From: Dryocola sp032051265
Lineage (GTDB): Bacteria; Pseudomonadota; Gammaproteobacteria; Enterobacterales; Enterobacteriaceae
Direction of reading: 5' to 3'
DNA: 64,000 bases
Assembly: GCA_032051265.1 (NCBI GenBank)
Contig: DAMBYU010000003.1
Location: 186,001 to 250,000 of the forward strand
Shown here: positions 1-8,046 of the stretch, one piece after another
Numbering within the stretch: position 1 is the stretch's first letter
Layout: each line of letters starts with the position of its first letter
Made by a program: the position numbers and the translations under genes
The notes under the pieces: generated by a model
Database searches by the model: none
Told to the model about the DNA's origin: nothing
What the model saw: only the letters and a program-made list of their open reading frames with translations

Positions 1-817
1 GTGCCACCACATCCATATAGCCTTCGACAACCAACAGGCGCGCCGGTTCAGCCTGGCTCTGCTGGGCTTCATACAGGCCATAGAGCTGGCGGCCTTTATG
101 AAAAATATCGGTTTCCGGAGAGTTCAGGTACTTCGGCAGGGCATCGCCCAGCACGCGGCCACCAAAACCAATTACCCGGCCTCGCTTGTCGCGGATGGGA
201 AACATCACCCGTTCACGGAAGCGATCGTAACTGCGGCCCTGGTCGTTCGTCACCAGCATGCCCGCGTCTGTCAGAGACTGACGATTTTCGGCGTTGCCGC
301 CAAAACGCTTTAACGCGTTATCCCAACCGGGAGGCGCGTAGCCTATAGCAAAATGCTTGATGACTTCTGCGCTTAACCCACGGTTTGCCAGATACTGACG
401 GGCAGGTTCCGCGTTGTGTTGCGTCAGGGATTGCTGATAAAAGGCGTTCAGGCCATCCATCAGCTGATAAAGATTCTGTCGCTGGTGGCGCTCGATCTGG
501 CTTGGCCCGTTACCCGCTTCGTACGGCACTTCAAGGTTGTGCATGGCCGCTAATTCTTCAACGCTTTCGACAAACTCAAGCTTGTCGTAGTTCATTAAAA
601 AATCCAGCGCGTTGCCGTGCGCTCCGCAACCGAAGCAGTGGTAAAACTGTTTATCACCGTTTACGGTGAAAGAAGGGGTTTTTTCGTTATGGAACGGACA
701 GCACGCATGGTAGTTCTTGCCCTGCTTTTTGAGCTTCACGCGCGCATCGATCAGATCGATGATGTCGGTGCGAGCCAGCAAGTCATTGATGAAAACACGT
801 GGAATTCGTCCAGCCAT
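1..817 (-). CDS. dnaG: DNA primase DnaG, N-terminal part (cut by window start)
   Basis: Synthesises the RNA primers for chromosome replication at the fork with the DnaB helicase. Reading leftwards from the ATG at 817, the protein starts MAGRIPRVFINDLLARTD. It carries the N-terminal zinc-binding motif (CPFH, then CFGC about 20 residues later) and runs into the TOPRIM core (VVEGYMDVV) at the window edge; about 272 residues are visible. It follows rpsU on the same strand, as in the E. coli rpsU-dnaG-rpoD macromolecular synthesis operon. rpoD would lie outside the window. Confidence 0.97.
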   Translation of the reverse strand, partial: MAGRIPRVFINDLLARTDIIDLIDARVKLKKQGKNYHACCPFHNEKTPSFTVNGDKQFYHCFGCGAHGNALDFLMNYDKLEFVESVEELAAMHNLEVPYEAGNGPSQIERHQRQNLYQLMDGLNAFYQQSLTQHNAEPARQYLANRGLSAEVIKHFAIGYAPPGWDNALKRFGGNAENRQSLTDAGMLVTNDQGRSYDRFRERVMFPIRDKRGRVIGFGGRVLGDALPKYLNSPETDIFHKGRQLYGLYEAQQSQAEPARLLVVEGYMDVVA

Positions 818-961
818 AGGCCCCGTTTGACCCTGTTAAGCTTGTCTGACGTCGCTTTGAAAGCCGTGTCAGGAACCTGTAGGGCAGGTCAGTTCATAAA
901 CGAAAATAAGCCGCGCATTCCTTTCGGAAGCACGGCCTTTACAACTACTACTTGTCTGTTT

Positions 962-980
962 TTGAGGGCTAAACCCTCAA
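962..980 (-). terminator. stem-loop between rpsU and dnaG
   Basis: A 7-bp inverted repeat (TTGAGGG at 962-968 and CCCTCAA at 974-980) lies 4 bases past the rpsU stop. There is no T-run behind it on the minus strand. In E. coli an intercistronic terminator between rpsU and dnaG keeps primase low relative to S21. This hairpin is the likely equivalent, but its strength is an inference. Confidence 0.45.
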
Positions 981-984
981 GAAA

Positions 985-1206
<222 letters not shown>

Positions 1207-1231
1207 TCACCTTTGATAAATTCGGTTTGCC

Positions 1232-1249
1232 GCTGACTGATGCGTCAGC
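1232..1249 (-). other. hairpin in the rpsU leader
   Basis: A perfect inverted repeat, GCTGAC and GTCAGC around TGATGC, lies in the untranslated leader 32-49 bases before the rpsU start. It is downstream of the likely promoter, so it would be transcribed. The role is unknown; it could protect or regulate the S21 mRNA. Confidence 0.4.
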
Positions 1250-1352
1250 TATTTCAAAATGGTGCGGAATTTTACTGCAACTCTTGCTGCTTTGTAAAGC
1301 ACCGGACAACCAGAAACCTGGCTTTTAAGGCCGGAATCTTCCAGGGGCGTGG

Positions 1353-1358
1353 ATTATA
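1353..1358 (-). promoter_or_regulatory. -10 box for the rpsU operon (candidate)
   Basis: A consensus TATAAT reads leftwards at 1358-1353, about 150 bases before rpsU. No good -35 hexamer sits at 17 bp, so another element would have to compensate. This is assigned from sequence only. Confidence 0.4.
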
Positions 1359-1447
1359 CACGACATACGGGTAACAGGTGAGCAAAGTTTTACAACGGGA
1401 GCCCGGCAGCATAAACTTCGCCGCAAGACTTTGAGGTAGAGAAAGCC

Positions 1448-2461
1448 ATGCGCGTACTGGGTATAGAGACTTCCTGTGATGAAACCGGCATCGCCATTTA
1501 TGACGATGAGAAAGGATTGTTAGCCAATCAATTGTATAGTCAGGTGAAATTGCACGCTGACTACGGCGGCGTGGTGCCGGAGCTGGCCTCCCGTGACCAC
1601 GTACGTAAAACCGTGCCGTTGATTCAGGCCGCACTGAAAGAGGCAGGTTTAACCGCTCAGGATATTGATGGCGTGGCCTATACCGCCGGTCCTGGCCTGG
1701 TTGGTGCGCTGCTGGTGGGCGCAACGGTCGGTCGCGCGCTGGCGTTTGCCTGGGATGTGCCTGCCGTACCGGTGCACCACATGGAAGGCCATTTACTGGC
1801 GCCGATGCTCGAAGATAATCCTCCGGCGTTCCCGTTTGTCGCGCTGCTGGTTTCCGGCGGCCATACCCAGCTCATTAGCGTAACGGGCATTGGTCAGTAT
1901 GAGCTGCTTGGTGAATCCATTGACGATGCCGCAGGCGAAGCCTTCGATAAAACAGCCAAACTGCTGGGTCTGGATTATCCGGGCGGCCCGATGCTGTCAA
2001 AAATGGCGGCGCAGGGAGTGGAAGGGCGCTTTGTTTTCCCTCGTCCAATGACTGACCGCCCCGGCCTTGATTTCAGCTTCTCTGGCCTGAAAACTTTTGC
2101 CGCAAACACCATTCGCGGTAACGAATCAGACGATCAAACTCGCGCCGATATTGCTCGGGCATTTGAAGATGCGGTTGTTGATACGCTTATGATTAAATGC
2201 AAACGCGCCCTGGATCAGACCGGTTTCAAACGGCTGGTTATGGCTGGTGGCGTAAGCGCCAACCGCACGCTGCGAGTCCGTATGGAAGCGTTGATGACCA
2301 AACGTCGCGGCGAAGTATTCTACGCCCGGCCGGAATTTTGCACCGATAATGGCGCAATGATTGCCTATGCAGGTATGATTCGCCTGAAAGCGGGAACGGC
2401 GGGTGAGTTAAGCGTGACGGTGCGTCCGCGCTGGCCGCTGGCAGAGCTGCCTGCGGCGTAA
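1448..2461 (+). CDS. tsaD: tRNA N6-adenosine threonylcarbamoyltransferase TsaD
   Basis: Transfers the threonylcarbamoyl group to A37 of ANN-decoding tRNAs, acting with TsaB and TsaE. The 337 residues have the ASKHA-fold start (MRVLGIETSCDETGIA) and the metal-binding pair His111 and His115 in HHMEGHLLAP, plus the later MAGGVSANRTLR and TDNGAMIAYAG motifs. Length equals the E. coli protein. It is divergent from rpsU and ends in a strong terminator shared with the convergent plsY. Confidence 0.98.
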   Translation: MRVLGIETSCDETGIAIYDDEKGLLANQLYSQVKLHADYGGVVPELASRDHVRKTVPLIQAALKEAGLTAQDIDGVAYTAGPGLVGALLVGATVGRALAFAWDVPAVPVHHMEGHLLAPMLEDNPPAFPFVALLVSGGHTQLISVTGIGQYELLGESIDDAAGEAFDKTAKLLGLDYPGGPMLSKMAAQGVEGRFVFPRPMTDRPGLDFSFSGLKTFAANTIRGNESDDQTRADIARAFEDAVVDTLMIKCKRALDQTGFKRLVMAGGVSANRTLRVRMEALMTKRRGEVFYARPEFCTDNGAMIAYAGMIRLKAGTAGELSVTVRPRWPLAELPAA

Positions 2462-2484
2462 CAGGATTAACCGAAGGGTAAACA

Positions 2485-2510
2485 GGAGTGAGAAATCACT
2501 CCTTTTTTTT
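2485..2510 (+). terminator. tsaD terminator
   Basis: Stem GGAGTGA/TCACTCC with a GAAA loop (2485-2502) is followed by eight T. It overlaps the last codons and stop of convergent plsY, whose lysine-rich tail is encoded by this same tract. Confidence 0.85.
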
Positions 2511-3113
2511 GGCTTGCTTTCTGCGCAGCTTCTTCCAGATTTTGGTTTCCTGCCCGCGCCATAAACGCTGAATATTGTCGTGATGGCGCATCAGAATCAA
2601 ACAGGAGAGCATGGCAACCGGGAAAGTGAACTGCGGCTTGAACCACCAGACGTAGAAGGGCGCTATCAGCGCGCTGATGATTGCCCCGAGGGACGAATAG
2701 CCGCTAAGCAGCACGCTGAGCAGCCAGGTGCCGGCCATCACGCCGGTTAAATCGAAGCCGATAGGCGCAATGGCACCGAACGCGGTTGCCACGCCTTTAC
2801 CACCGCGAAACCTGAAGAAGACGGGCCAGATATGACCCAGGCAGGCGGCGATAGCGATCAGCCCGAGCCAGAATGGGGTCACGCCTAATGCATAGGCCGC
2901 CCAGACCGGCAGCATACCTTTTAAGATGTCAAAAATAAGTACCGCTACGGCTGCGCCTTTGCCGCCAATACGTAAGACGTTTGTCGCACCTGGGTTACCT
3001 GAACCGTTCTCTCTTGGGTCCGGGAGACCCGCGAGTCGGCAAACCAGAATGGCGCTGGAAATTGAGCCGCAAAGATACGCGAGGAGAATCATGCCAGGCG
3101 CGATTGCACTCAT
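2496..3113 (-). CDS. plsY: glycerol-3-phosphate acyltransferase PlsY
   Basis: Inner-membrane enzyme that acylates glycerol-3-phosphate with acyl-phosphate, the first step of phosphatidic acid synthesis. The chosen ATG at 3113 gives 205 residues starting MSAIAPGMILLAYLCGS, the E. coli length; a longer upstream extension in frame is not conserved. Visible signatures are GSGNPGATNVLR, the RFRGGKGVATAFG loop and at least five hydrophobic segments. The tail is basic (RRKQAKKKE). It is divergent from folB. Confidence 0.96.
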   Translation of the reverse strand: MSAIAPGMILLAYLCGSISSAILVCRLAGLPDPRENGSGNPGATNVLRIGGKGAAVAVLIFDILKGMLPVWAAYALGVTPFWLGLIAIAACLGHIWPVFFRFRGGKGVATAFGAIAPIGFDLTGVMAGTWLLSVLLSGYSSLGAIISALIAPFYVWWFKPQFTFPVAMLSCLILMRHHDNIQRLWRGQETKIWKKLRRKQAKKKE

Positions 3114-3220
3114 AACGCTGTTCCATTTTGAAAGTGTCGTTGTATTCTTCGCATCTGTGGATAATACGCATATTTCGCCGGAAGTGGTATCTGGCGTCAC
3201 TAAAAACCAGGCAGGGCGTG

Positions 3221-3586
3221 ATGGATATTATATTTATAGAGCAGCTAACGGTGATCACCACCATCGGGGTGTATGACTGGGAACAGACTATCAATCAAAA
3301 GCTGATATTCGATATCGAAATGGCGTGGGATAACCGCGTGGCCGCCGGTAGCGATGATGTGAACGATTGTCTGAGCTATGCGGACGTCAGCGAAGCGGTG
3401 ATTAACCACGTTTCTGGCGGTCGCTTCGCATTGGTTGAACGCGTGGCGGAAGAGGTGGCCCAACTGCTGCTGGCGCGTTTTAATTCGCCCTGGGTACGCC
3501 TGAAAGTCAGCAAACCTGGCGCCGTCGCCCAGGCGGCAAACGTCGGGGTTATCATCGAGCGTGGCAGTAATCCGAAAGCAGTCTAA
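3221..3586 (+). CDS. folB: dihydroneopterin aldolase FolB
   Basis: Cleaves 7,8-dihydroneopterin to 6-hydroxymethyl-dihydropterin and glycolaldehyde in folate synthesis. The ATG at 3221 gives 121 residues beginning MDIIFIEQLTVITTIGVYDW. The substrate-anchoring glutamate (Glu21) and the catalytic lysine in LKVSKPGAV (Lys98) are present. It is divergent from plsY and ends before a terminator. Confidence 0.96.
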   Translation: MDIIFIEQLTVITTIGVYDWEQTINQKLIFDIEMAWDNRVAAGSDDVNDCLSYADVSEAVINHVSGGRFALVERVAEEVAQLLLARFNSPWVRLKVSKPGAVAQAANVGVIIERGSNPKAV

Positions 3587-3645
3587 ATAAGTTCATAATT
3601 GTTAAACCAAACGTGTCTAATCTGGTCATAGCCAGTAGCCTTTTG

Positions 3646-3675
3646 CGGCGGTCGCATCTCGCCCGCCGTTTTTTT
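3646..3675 (+). terminator. folB terminator
   Basis: Stem CGGCGG (3646-3651) pairs with CCGCCG (3663-3668) across an 11-base loop and is followed by seven T. It separates folB from uppP. Confidence 0.65.
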
Positions 3676-3706
3676 GTGTTTTTTTTAGGGGTATGAGGGT
3701 TTATTA

Positions 3707-4525
3707 ATGAGCGATTTTCACTCGCTGGCGATTGCCGCGATTCTCGGTGTCGTTGAGGGGTTAACGGAGTTTTTACCTGTCTCGTCCACCGGACATATGA
3801 TTATTGTCGGACACCTGCTGGGATTTGAAGGTGATACCGCCAAAACATTTGAAGTGGTGATTCAGCTCGGTTCGATCCTCGCTGTGGTAGTGATGTTCTG
3901 GCGTCGTCTGTTCGGCCTGATCGGCATTCACTTTGGTCATCCGCCTCATGAAGGCGCGGGCAAAGGCCGCCTGTCGTTAATTCATATTCTGCTGGGTATG
4001 ATCCCAGCCGTGGTGCTGGGGCTTATCTTCCACGATACGATTAAATCGCTGTTTAACCCGATTAACGTGATGTACGCCCTGGTTGTTGGCGGTGTGTTGC
4101 TGATTGCCGCTGAGCTGCTAAAACCAAAAGAGCCGCGCGCCGTTGGGGTGGACGATATGACGTATCGTCAGGCTTTCATGATTGGCTGTTTCCAGTGTCT
4201 GGCGCTCTGGCCAGGCTTCTCCCGTTCCGGTGCCACCATCTCTGGCGGCATGTTGATGGGCGTGAGCCGCTATGCCGCCTCTGAATTTTCTTTCCTGCTG
4301 GCCGTACCTATGATGCTGGGCGCGACAGCGCTGGACGTTTATAAGAGCATCGGCTTCCTGACCATGGCCGATCTGCCGATGTTTGCCGTAGGCTTCGTCA
4401 CCGCGTTTATCGTCGCCCTGCTTGCGATTAAAACCTTCCTGCAGGTCATCAAACGTATGTCGTTTATTCCGTTTGCTATCTACCGCTTCTTTGTGGCGGC
4501 AGCGGTTTATTTCGTCTTTATGTAA
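3707..4525 (+). CDS. uppP: undecaprenyl-diphosphate phosphatase UppP (BacA)
   Basis: Membrane enzyme that recycles undecaprenyl pyrophosphate to the lipid carrier used for peptidoglycan and O-antigen; high expression gives bacitracin resistance. 272 residues. The catalytic motif EGLTEFLPVSSTGH is at 17-30 (Glu17, Glu21, His30) and PGFSRSGATISGG at 169-181 contains Arg174. The rest is strongly hydrophobic. It converges on cca, and a GC stem at 4532-4555 sits across the junction. Confidence 0.97.
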   Translation: MSDFHSLAIAAILGVVEGLTEFLPVSSTGHMIIVGHLLGFEGDTAKTFEVVIQLGSILAVVVMFWRRLFGLIGIHFGHPPHEGAGKGRLSLIHILLGMIPAVVLGLIFHDTIKSLFNPINVMYALVVGGVLLIAAELLKPKEPRAVGVDDMTYRQAFMIGCFQCLALWPGFSRSGATISGGMLMGVSRYAASEFSFLLAVPMMLGATALDVYKSIGFLTMADLPMFAVGFVTAFIVALLAIKTFLQVIKRMSFIPFAIYRFFVAAAVYFVFM

Positions 4526-4535
4526 ATCCGCGCCC

Positions 4536-5777
4536 TCAGCTTTGCGGCTGGGGGCAATGTTCTGCTTTCCACTTCGCAACGGCGGTAATTCGCCGTTTAG
4601 TCAGCTCTTCCCGAATCGCCGGGCCGCTGAAACCTGCTTCAATCACTTCTTTATTGCTCACCTGCTGAGCCGCTTCCCAGGCTGCACGCAGCAATCTTCC
4701 CTGCGGATAATCGTTACCTTCAAAACCAGTGCGCCCGCGTGCATCAGCCTCGCTGGTTAATGCGATTTGTTCAACGCGGTGCGGCTTACGCCAGGCGTCG
4801 ATGGCGTCAAACAGCTTCACCACTGTTTTCGGCTGCAGGATGGGGAAGGTATGAATAAGGTCGTGATACTCCGCCACCAGCTTCGCCAGATCGCGGATCT
4901 CGTTTGGCACGCGCATTCTCTGACAGATGTTCTCCACCAGCTTAACTCCCGCCGGGCCGTGGCCGTGGTGGCGGGGCCAGAACGCTTTTGGGGTTAACCC
5001 TTTGCCAAGATCGTGGCAAAGGGTTGCAAACCGCACGTCCACTTCAGGGCTGAGCTGGGCTGCAATGGCAAGCGTCATCAGCACGTGAATGCCGGTGTCA
5101 ATCTCTGGGTGCCATTTGGCTGGGGCAGGTACGCCAAACAGCGCATCGATTTCCGGGAACAGCACGGCCAGCGCCCCGCATTTACGCAGTACATCAAAGT
5201 AAACCTGCGGATTGCGGCTGGTTAGCGCGTTTTCAGTCTCTTTCCAGACGCGCTCGGGTGTCAGATGCGCCAGTTCGCCGCCTGTGGTCATGTTTTGCAT
5301 CAGCGCCATGGTTTCCGGGGCTATCTGGAAATTAAGATGGGCGTAACGTGCGGCAAATCGCGCCACGCGCAGAACACGCAGGGGATCTTCATTAAATGCC
5401 GGGGAGACATGACGCAGCAGACGCTTTTCTATGTCGGCCAGCCCGTTGTAGGGATCGACAAGCTTGCCGTGTTCGTCTTGCGCTATAGCGTTAATGGTCA
5501 AATCGCGGCGCATTAAATCCTGTTCAAGCGTAACGTCCGGTGCGGCATAGCAGGTAAAACCTGTATAACCCTGTCCGGCTTTACGCTCGGTGCGGGCCAG
5601 CGCGTACTCTTCACGAGATTTTGGATGCAGAAAGACCGGGAAATCTTTCCCGACCTGCTGGAAACCAGCGTCCAGCATTTCTTGCGGGGTGGCGCCGACC
5701 ACAACCCAATCTTTATCTTTGACCGGTAGTTTTAACAACCCATCACGAACGGCGCCACCGACCAGATAAATCTTCAC
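4536..5777 (-). CDS. cca: multifunctional CCA tRNA nucleotidyltransferase
   Basis: Adds or repairs the 3' CCA of tRNAs without a template. The N-terminus has the class II nucleotidyltransferase motif GGAVRD (8-13) with the metal aspartates Asp21 and Asp23, then RRDLTINAIA. A central HD phosphohydrolase motif (TLCHDLGKG) marks the long enterobacterial form with phosphatase and phosphodiesterase activities. 413 residues. It lies downstream of ygiM on the same strand. Confidence 0.97.
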   Translation of the reverse strand: MKIYLVGGAVRDGLLKLPVKDKDWVVVGATPQEMLDAGFQQVGKDFPVFLHPKSREEYALARTERKAGQGYTGFTCYAAPDVTLEQDLMRRDLTINAIAQDEHGKLVDPYNGLADIEKRLLRHVSPAFNEDPLRVLRVARFAARYAHLNFQIAPETMALMQNMTTGGELAHLTPERVWKETENALTSRNPQVYFDVLRKCGALAVLFPEIDALFGVPAPAKWHPEIDTGIHVLMTLAIAAQLSPEVDVRFATLCHDLGKGLTPKAFWPRHHGHGPAGVKLVENICQRMRVPNEIRDLAKLVAEYHDLIHTFPILQPKTVVKLFDAIDAWRKPHRVEQIALTSEADARGRTGFEGNDYPQGRLLRAAWEAAQQVSNKEVIEAGFSGPAIREELTKRRITAVAKWKAEHCPQPQS

Positions 5778-5843
5778 TCTTTACACCCCTGCATCTGTTA
5801 AAAATTACGAATAATACGTAATTGTAGGATACAGGGATGCGGA

Positions 5844-6464
5844 TCAATTCATCCAGCGGTCTTTCTTCTTGCGACTTGGGATCATATGCGGCAGCAGCAG
5901 GCCAAACAGCAGGCCGACGCCCAGCACGCCGCCGCCATACATAAACCACTGCATGATAATGGCGCGCTGCTTGTCATCAAGCTGGACGTTTGCGGCATTC
6001 ACTTTCTTCTGCGCAACGATAAGCTGATTTTTAAGCTGCTGATTTTCTTCTTTAAGTCCGTTGATTACGCTATCGCTCTGGGCGACTTTTTGCTGCATTT
6101 CCGCAGTGCGCTGATTCCATGTGGTGTCGATATTAGTGAGCTTGTCCGTCAGGTCTTTGACCTGTTTTTCCAGAACGGGCACGCGGGTACGCAGGCTTGG
6201 ACTGGCGCTCAACTGCGACAGTGGGATCCAGGAGGTGCGGCCGTTGCTGTCGCGCACCTGACCATATTTGGTCTCTTCATTACTTTGCAGGAGGGTTACT
6301 TCTTCGCCCGCGTTTACTGTACCCAGCAGGCGATAGTTATCACCCGGGCCGCTACGAACCCAGGTATTTAATTCGTCGGAAACATAACGTTTTTCATCGG
6401 CATGAGCCACAACGGTAACGCTCAGAGAGAGCAAAGTAAGGCAAATCAGGCGTAATTTCTGCAT
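5844..6464 (-). CDS. ygiM: YgiM, SH3-domain membrane protein
   Basis: Envelope protein of the TIGR04211 family; its exact role is not established. Visible: signal peptide (to about residue 22, ending VVAHADE), a bacterial SH3 domain over about 25-90 (WVRSGPGDNYRLLGTVNAGE), a coiled coil over about 95-165, and one C-terminal membrane helix with a basic tail. It sits between ygiF (divergent) and cca, as in E. coli. Confidence 0.92.
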   Translation of the reverse strand: MQKLRLICLTLLSLSVTVVAHADEKRYVSDELNTWVRSGPGDNYRLLGTVNAGEEVTLLQSNEETKYGQVRDSNGRTSWIPLSQLSASPSLRTRVPVLEKQVKDLTDKLTNIDTTWNQRTAEMQQKVAQSDSVINGLKEENQQLKNQLIVAQKKVNAANVQLDDKQRAIIMQWFMYGGGVLGVGLLFGLLLPHMIPSRKKKDRWMN

Positions 6465-6729
6465 TATTTCGTCATTATTGTCATAAAGTGTGGAACGATA
6501 GTAGTGGCATCAGTCTGACGGTGCAATCCGTAAACCTGAATGAGAATCATCCTGGTGTGAATTTCGCCACTTGTACAAGGCATTAGCCCTTTTTCAGATG
6601 AAATTCCGCACGTCAAATTGCGCGCGATGCGTGGCAATTTACGGCAAAATATTATCTACTGACCAGCAACCAGCTATTTAGTTCGCCGGGATATTATCCC
6701 GTGTGACCGCAACCAAAAGTAAAAAGACG

Positions 6730-8028
6730 ATGCCTCAAGAAATCGAACTCAAATTTATCGTTAATCCAGCGGCGCTGGATAACCTGCGTAACACCCTGAA
6801 TGTCCTTGAAAGCGAACATAGCGAACCTCGCCAACTGCTTAATATTTATTACGAAACAGCGGAGAATACGCTGCGTGGCCACGATATGGGGTTGCGTATT
6901 CGCGGAACGGATGGCCGCTATGAAATGACGATGAAAGTTGCCGGCCGCGTGACGGGCGGGCTTCACCAGCGCCCTGAATATAATGTTGACCTCAGCGAGC
7001 CGGAACTCGATCTGGCGTTACTGCCCGCTGAAGTCTGGCCGGAAGGCGTGGCGCCTGCGGCATTGCAGGCAGCATTGAAACCGCTGTTCAGCACGAATTT
7101 CGCTCGTGAGAAGTGGGTGGTTACTCACCGTGGCAGCAAGATCGAGCTTGCTCTGGATCTGGGCGAAGTGAAAGCCGGTGAAATAAGCGAGCCGCTGTGT
7201 GAGCTGGAAATGGAGCTGCTGGAAGGCGAAACGGCGGCGGTGCTTGAACTGGCGCAACAGCTGGTGACGCAGCCGGGACTGCGTCAGGGCAGTCTGAGTA
7301 AAGCCGCACGCGGCTATCACCTGGCGGCAGGTGACGCATCTCGTGAAATTAAGCCGCTGGGCGTGCTGCACGTTGCGCCAAAAGCGACGGTTGAGCAGGG
7401 CCTGGAAGGCGCGCTGGAAATGGCGCTGGAGCACTGGCAATACCATGAAGAGCTTTGGGTTCGCGGCAGCAAAGTGGCGAAAAATGGCGTGCTGAACGGC
7501 GTTGGGCTTGTTCGCCATGCGCTGGCGTTATTTGGCGGCATCGTACCGCGTAAAGCAAGCGCTCACCTACGTGAGCTGCTGATGACGTATGAAGCGCTGC
7601 TGGCACAGAATCTGAAGGCAGAAGAGCTGGTCTATAGCCCGGAAAGCAGCCAGGCGAAACTTGCGCTGACCGAATGGCTGGTGAATCGCCAGTGGCAAAA
7701 ATTTGTCGATGAGAAAGAGAGCACCAGGCTTGCGGGCTCCTTTAAGCGTTTTGCCGATACGCATCTTTCTCGCCACGCAGCGGAACTGCGCAATACCTTC
7801 CAGCGTCCCCTGGGCGACGCTTATGGCGATCAGCTCCCACGCCTTGCGCGCGAAACTGACTCTGTCCGCCTGTTAGCCGGCGTATATGACGATGCGGTAA
7901 CTCTGCCATGGCTTGATAACTGGCAGGGGCTGCGCCATGCCATCACCACGCGTCAGCAGGTAGAAATCGAACACTATCGTAATGAAGCCATCTCGCAGGC
8001 GCCATTCTGGCTGCACAGCGGGAAATAA
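6730..8028 (+). CDS. ygiF: inorganic triphosphatase YgiF (CYTH-CHAD)
   Basis: Hydrolyses tripolyphosphate. The ATG at 6730 (MPQEIELKF) gives 432 residues and puts the CYTH motif ExExK at 4-8; a GTG nine codons upstream is less likely. The CYTH domain fills roughly 1-200, and a histidine-rich helical CHAD domain with DTHLSRHAAELR follows. Glu, Lys and Arg residues of the triphosphate tunnel are visible (GLRIRG, EMTMKVAGR). It is followed after 18 bases by glnE, as in E. coli. Confidence 0.95.
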   Translation: MPQEIELKFIVNPAALDNLRNTLNVLESEHSEPRQLLNIYYETAENTLRGHDMGLRIRGTDGRYEMTMKVAGRVTGGLHQRPEYNVDLSEPELDLALLPAEVWPEGVAPAALQAALKPLFSTNFAREKWVVTHRGSKIELALDLGEVKAGEISEPLCELEMELLEGETAAVLELAQQLVTQPGLRQGSLSKAARGYHLAAGDASREIKPLGVLHVAPKATVEQGLEGALEMALEHWQYHEELWVRGSKVAKNGVLNGVGLVRHALALFGGIVPRKASAHLRELLMTYEALLAQNLKAEELVYSPESSQAKLALTEWLVNRQWQKFVDEKESTRLAGSFKRFADTHLSRHAAELRNTFQRPLGDAYGDQLPRLARETDSVRLLAGVYDDAVTLPWLDNWQGLRHAITTRQQVEIEHYRNEAISQAPFWLHSGK

Positions 8029-8046
8029 CCATATTGTCGGGATACT

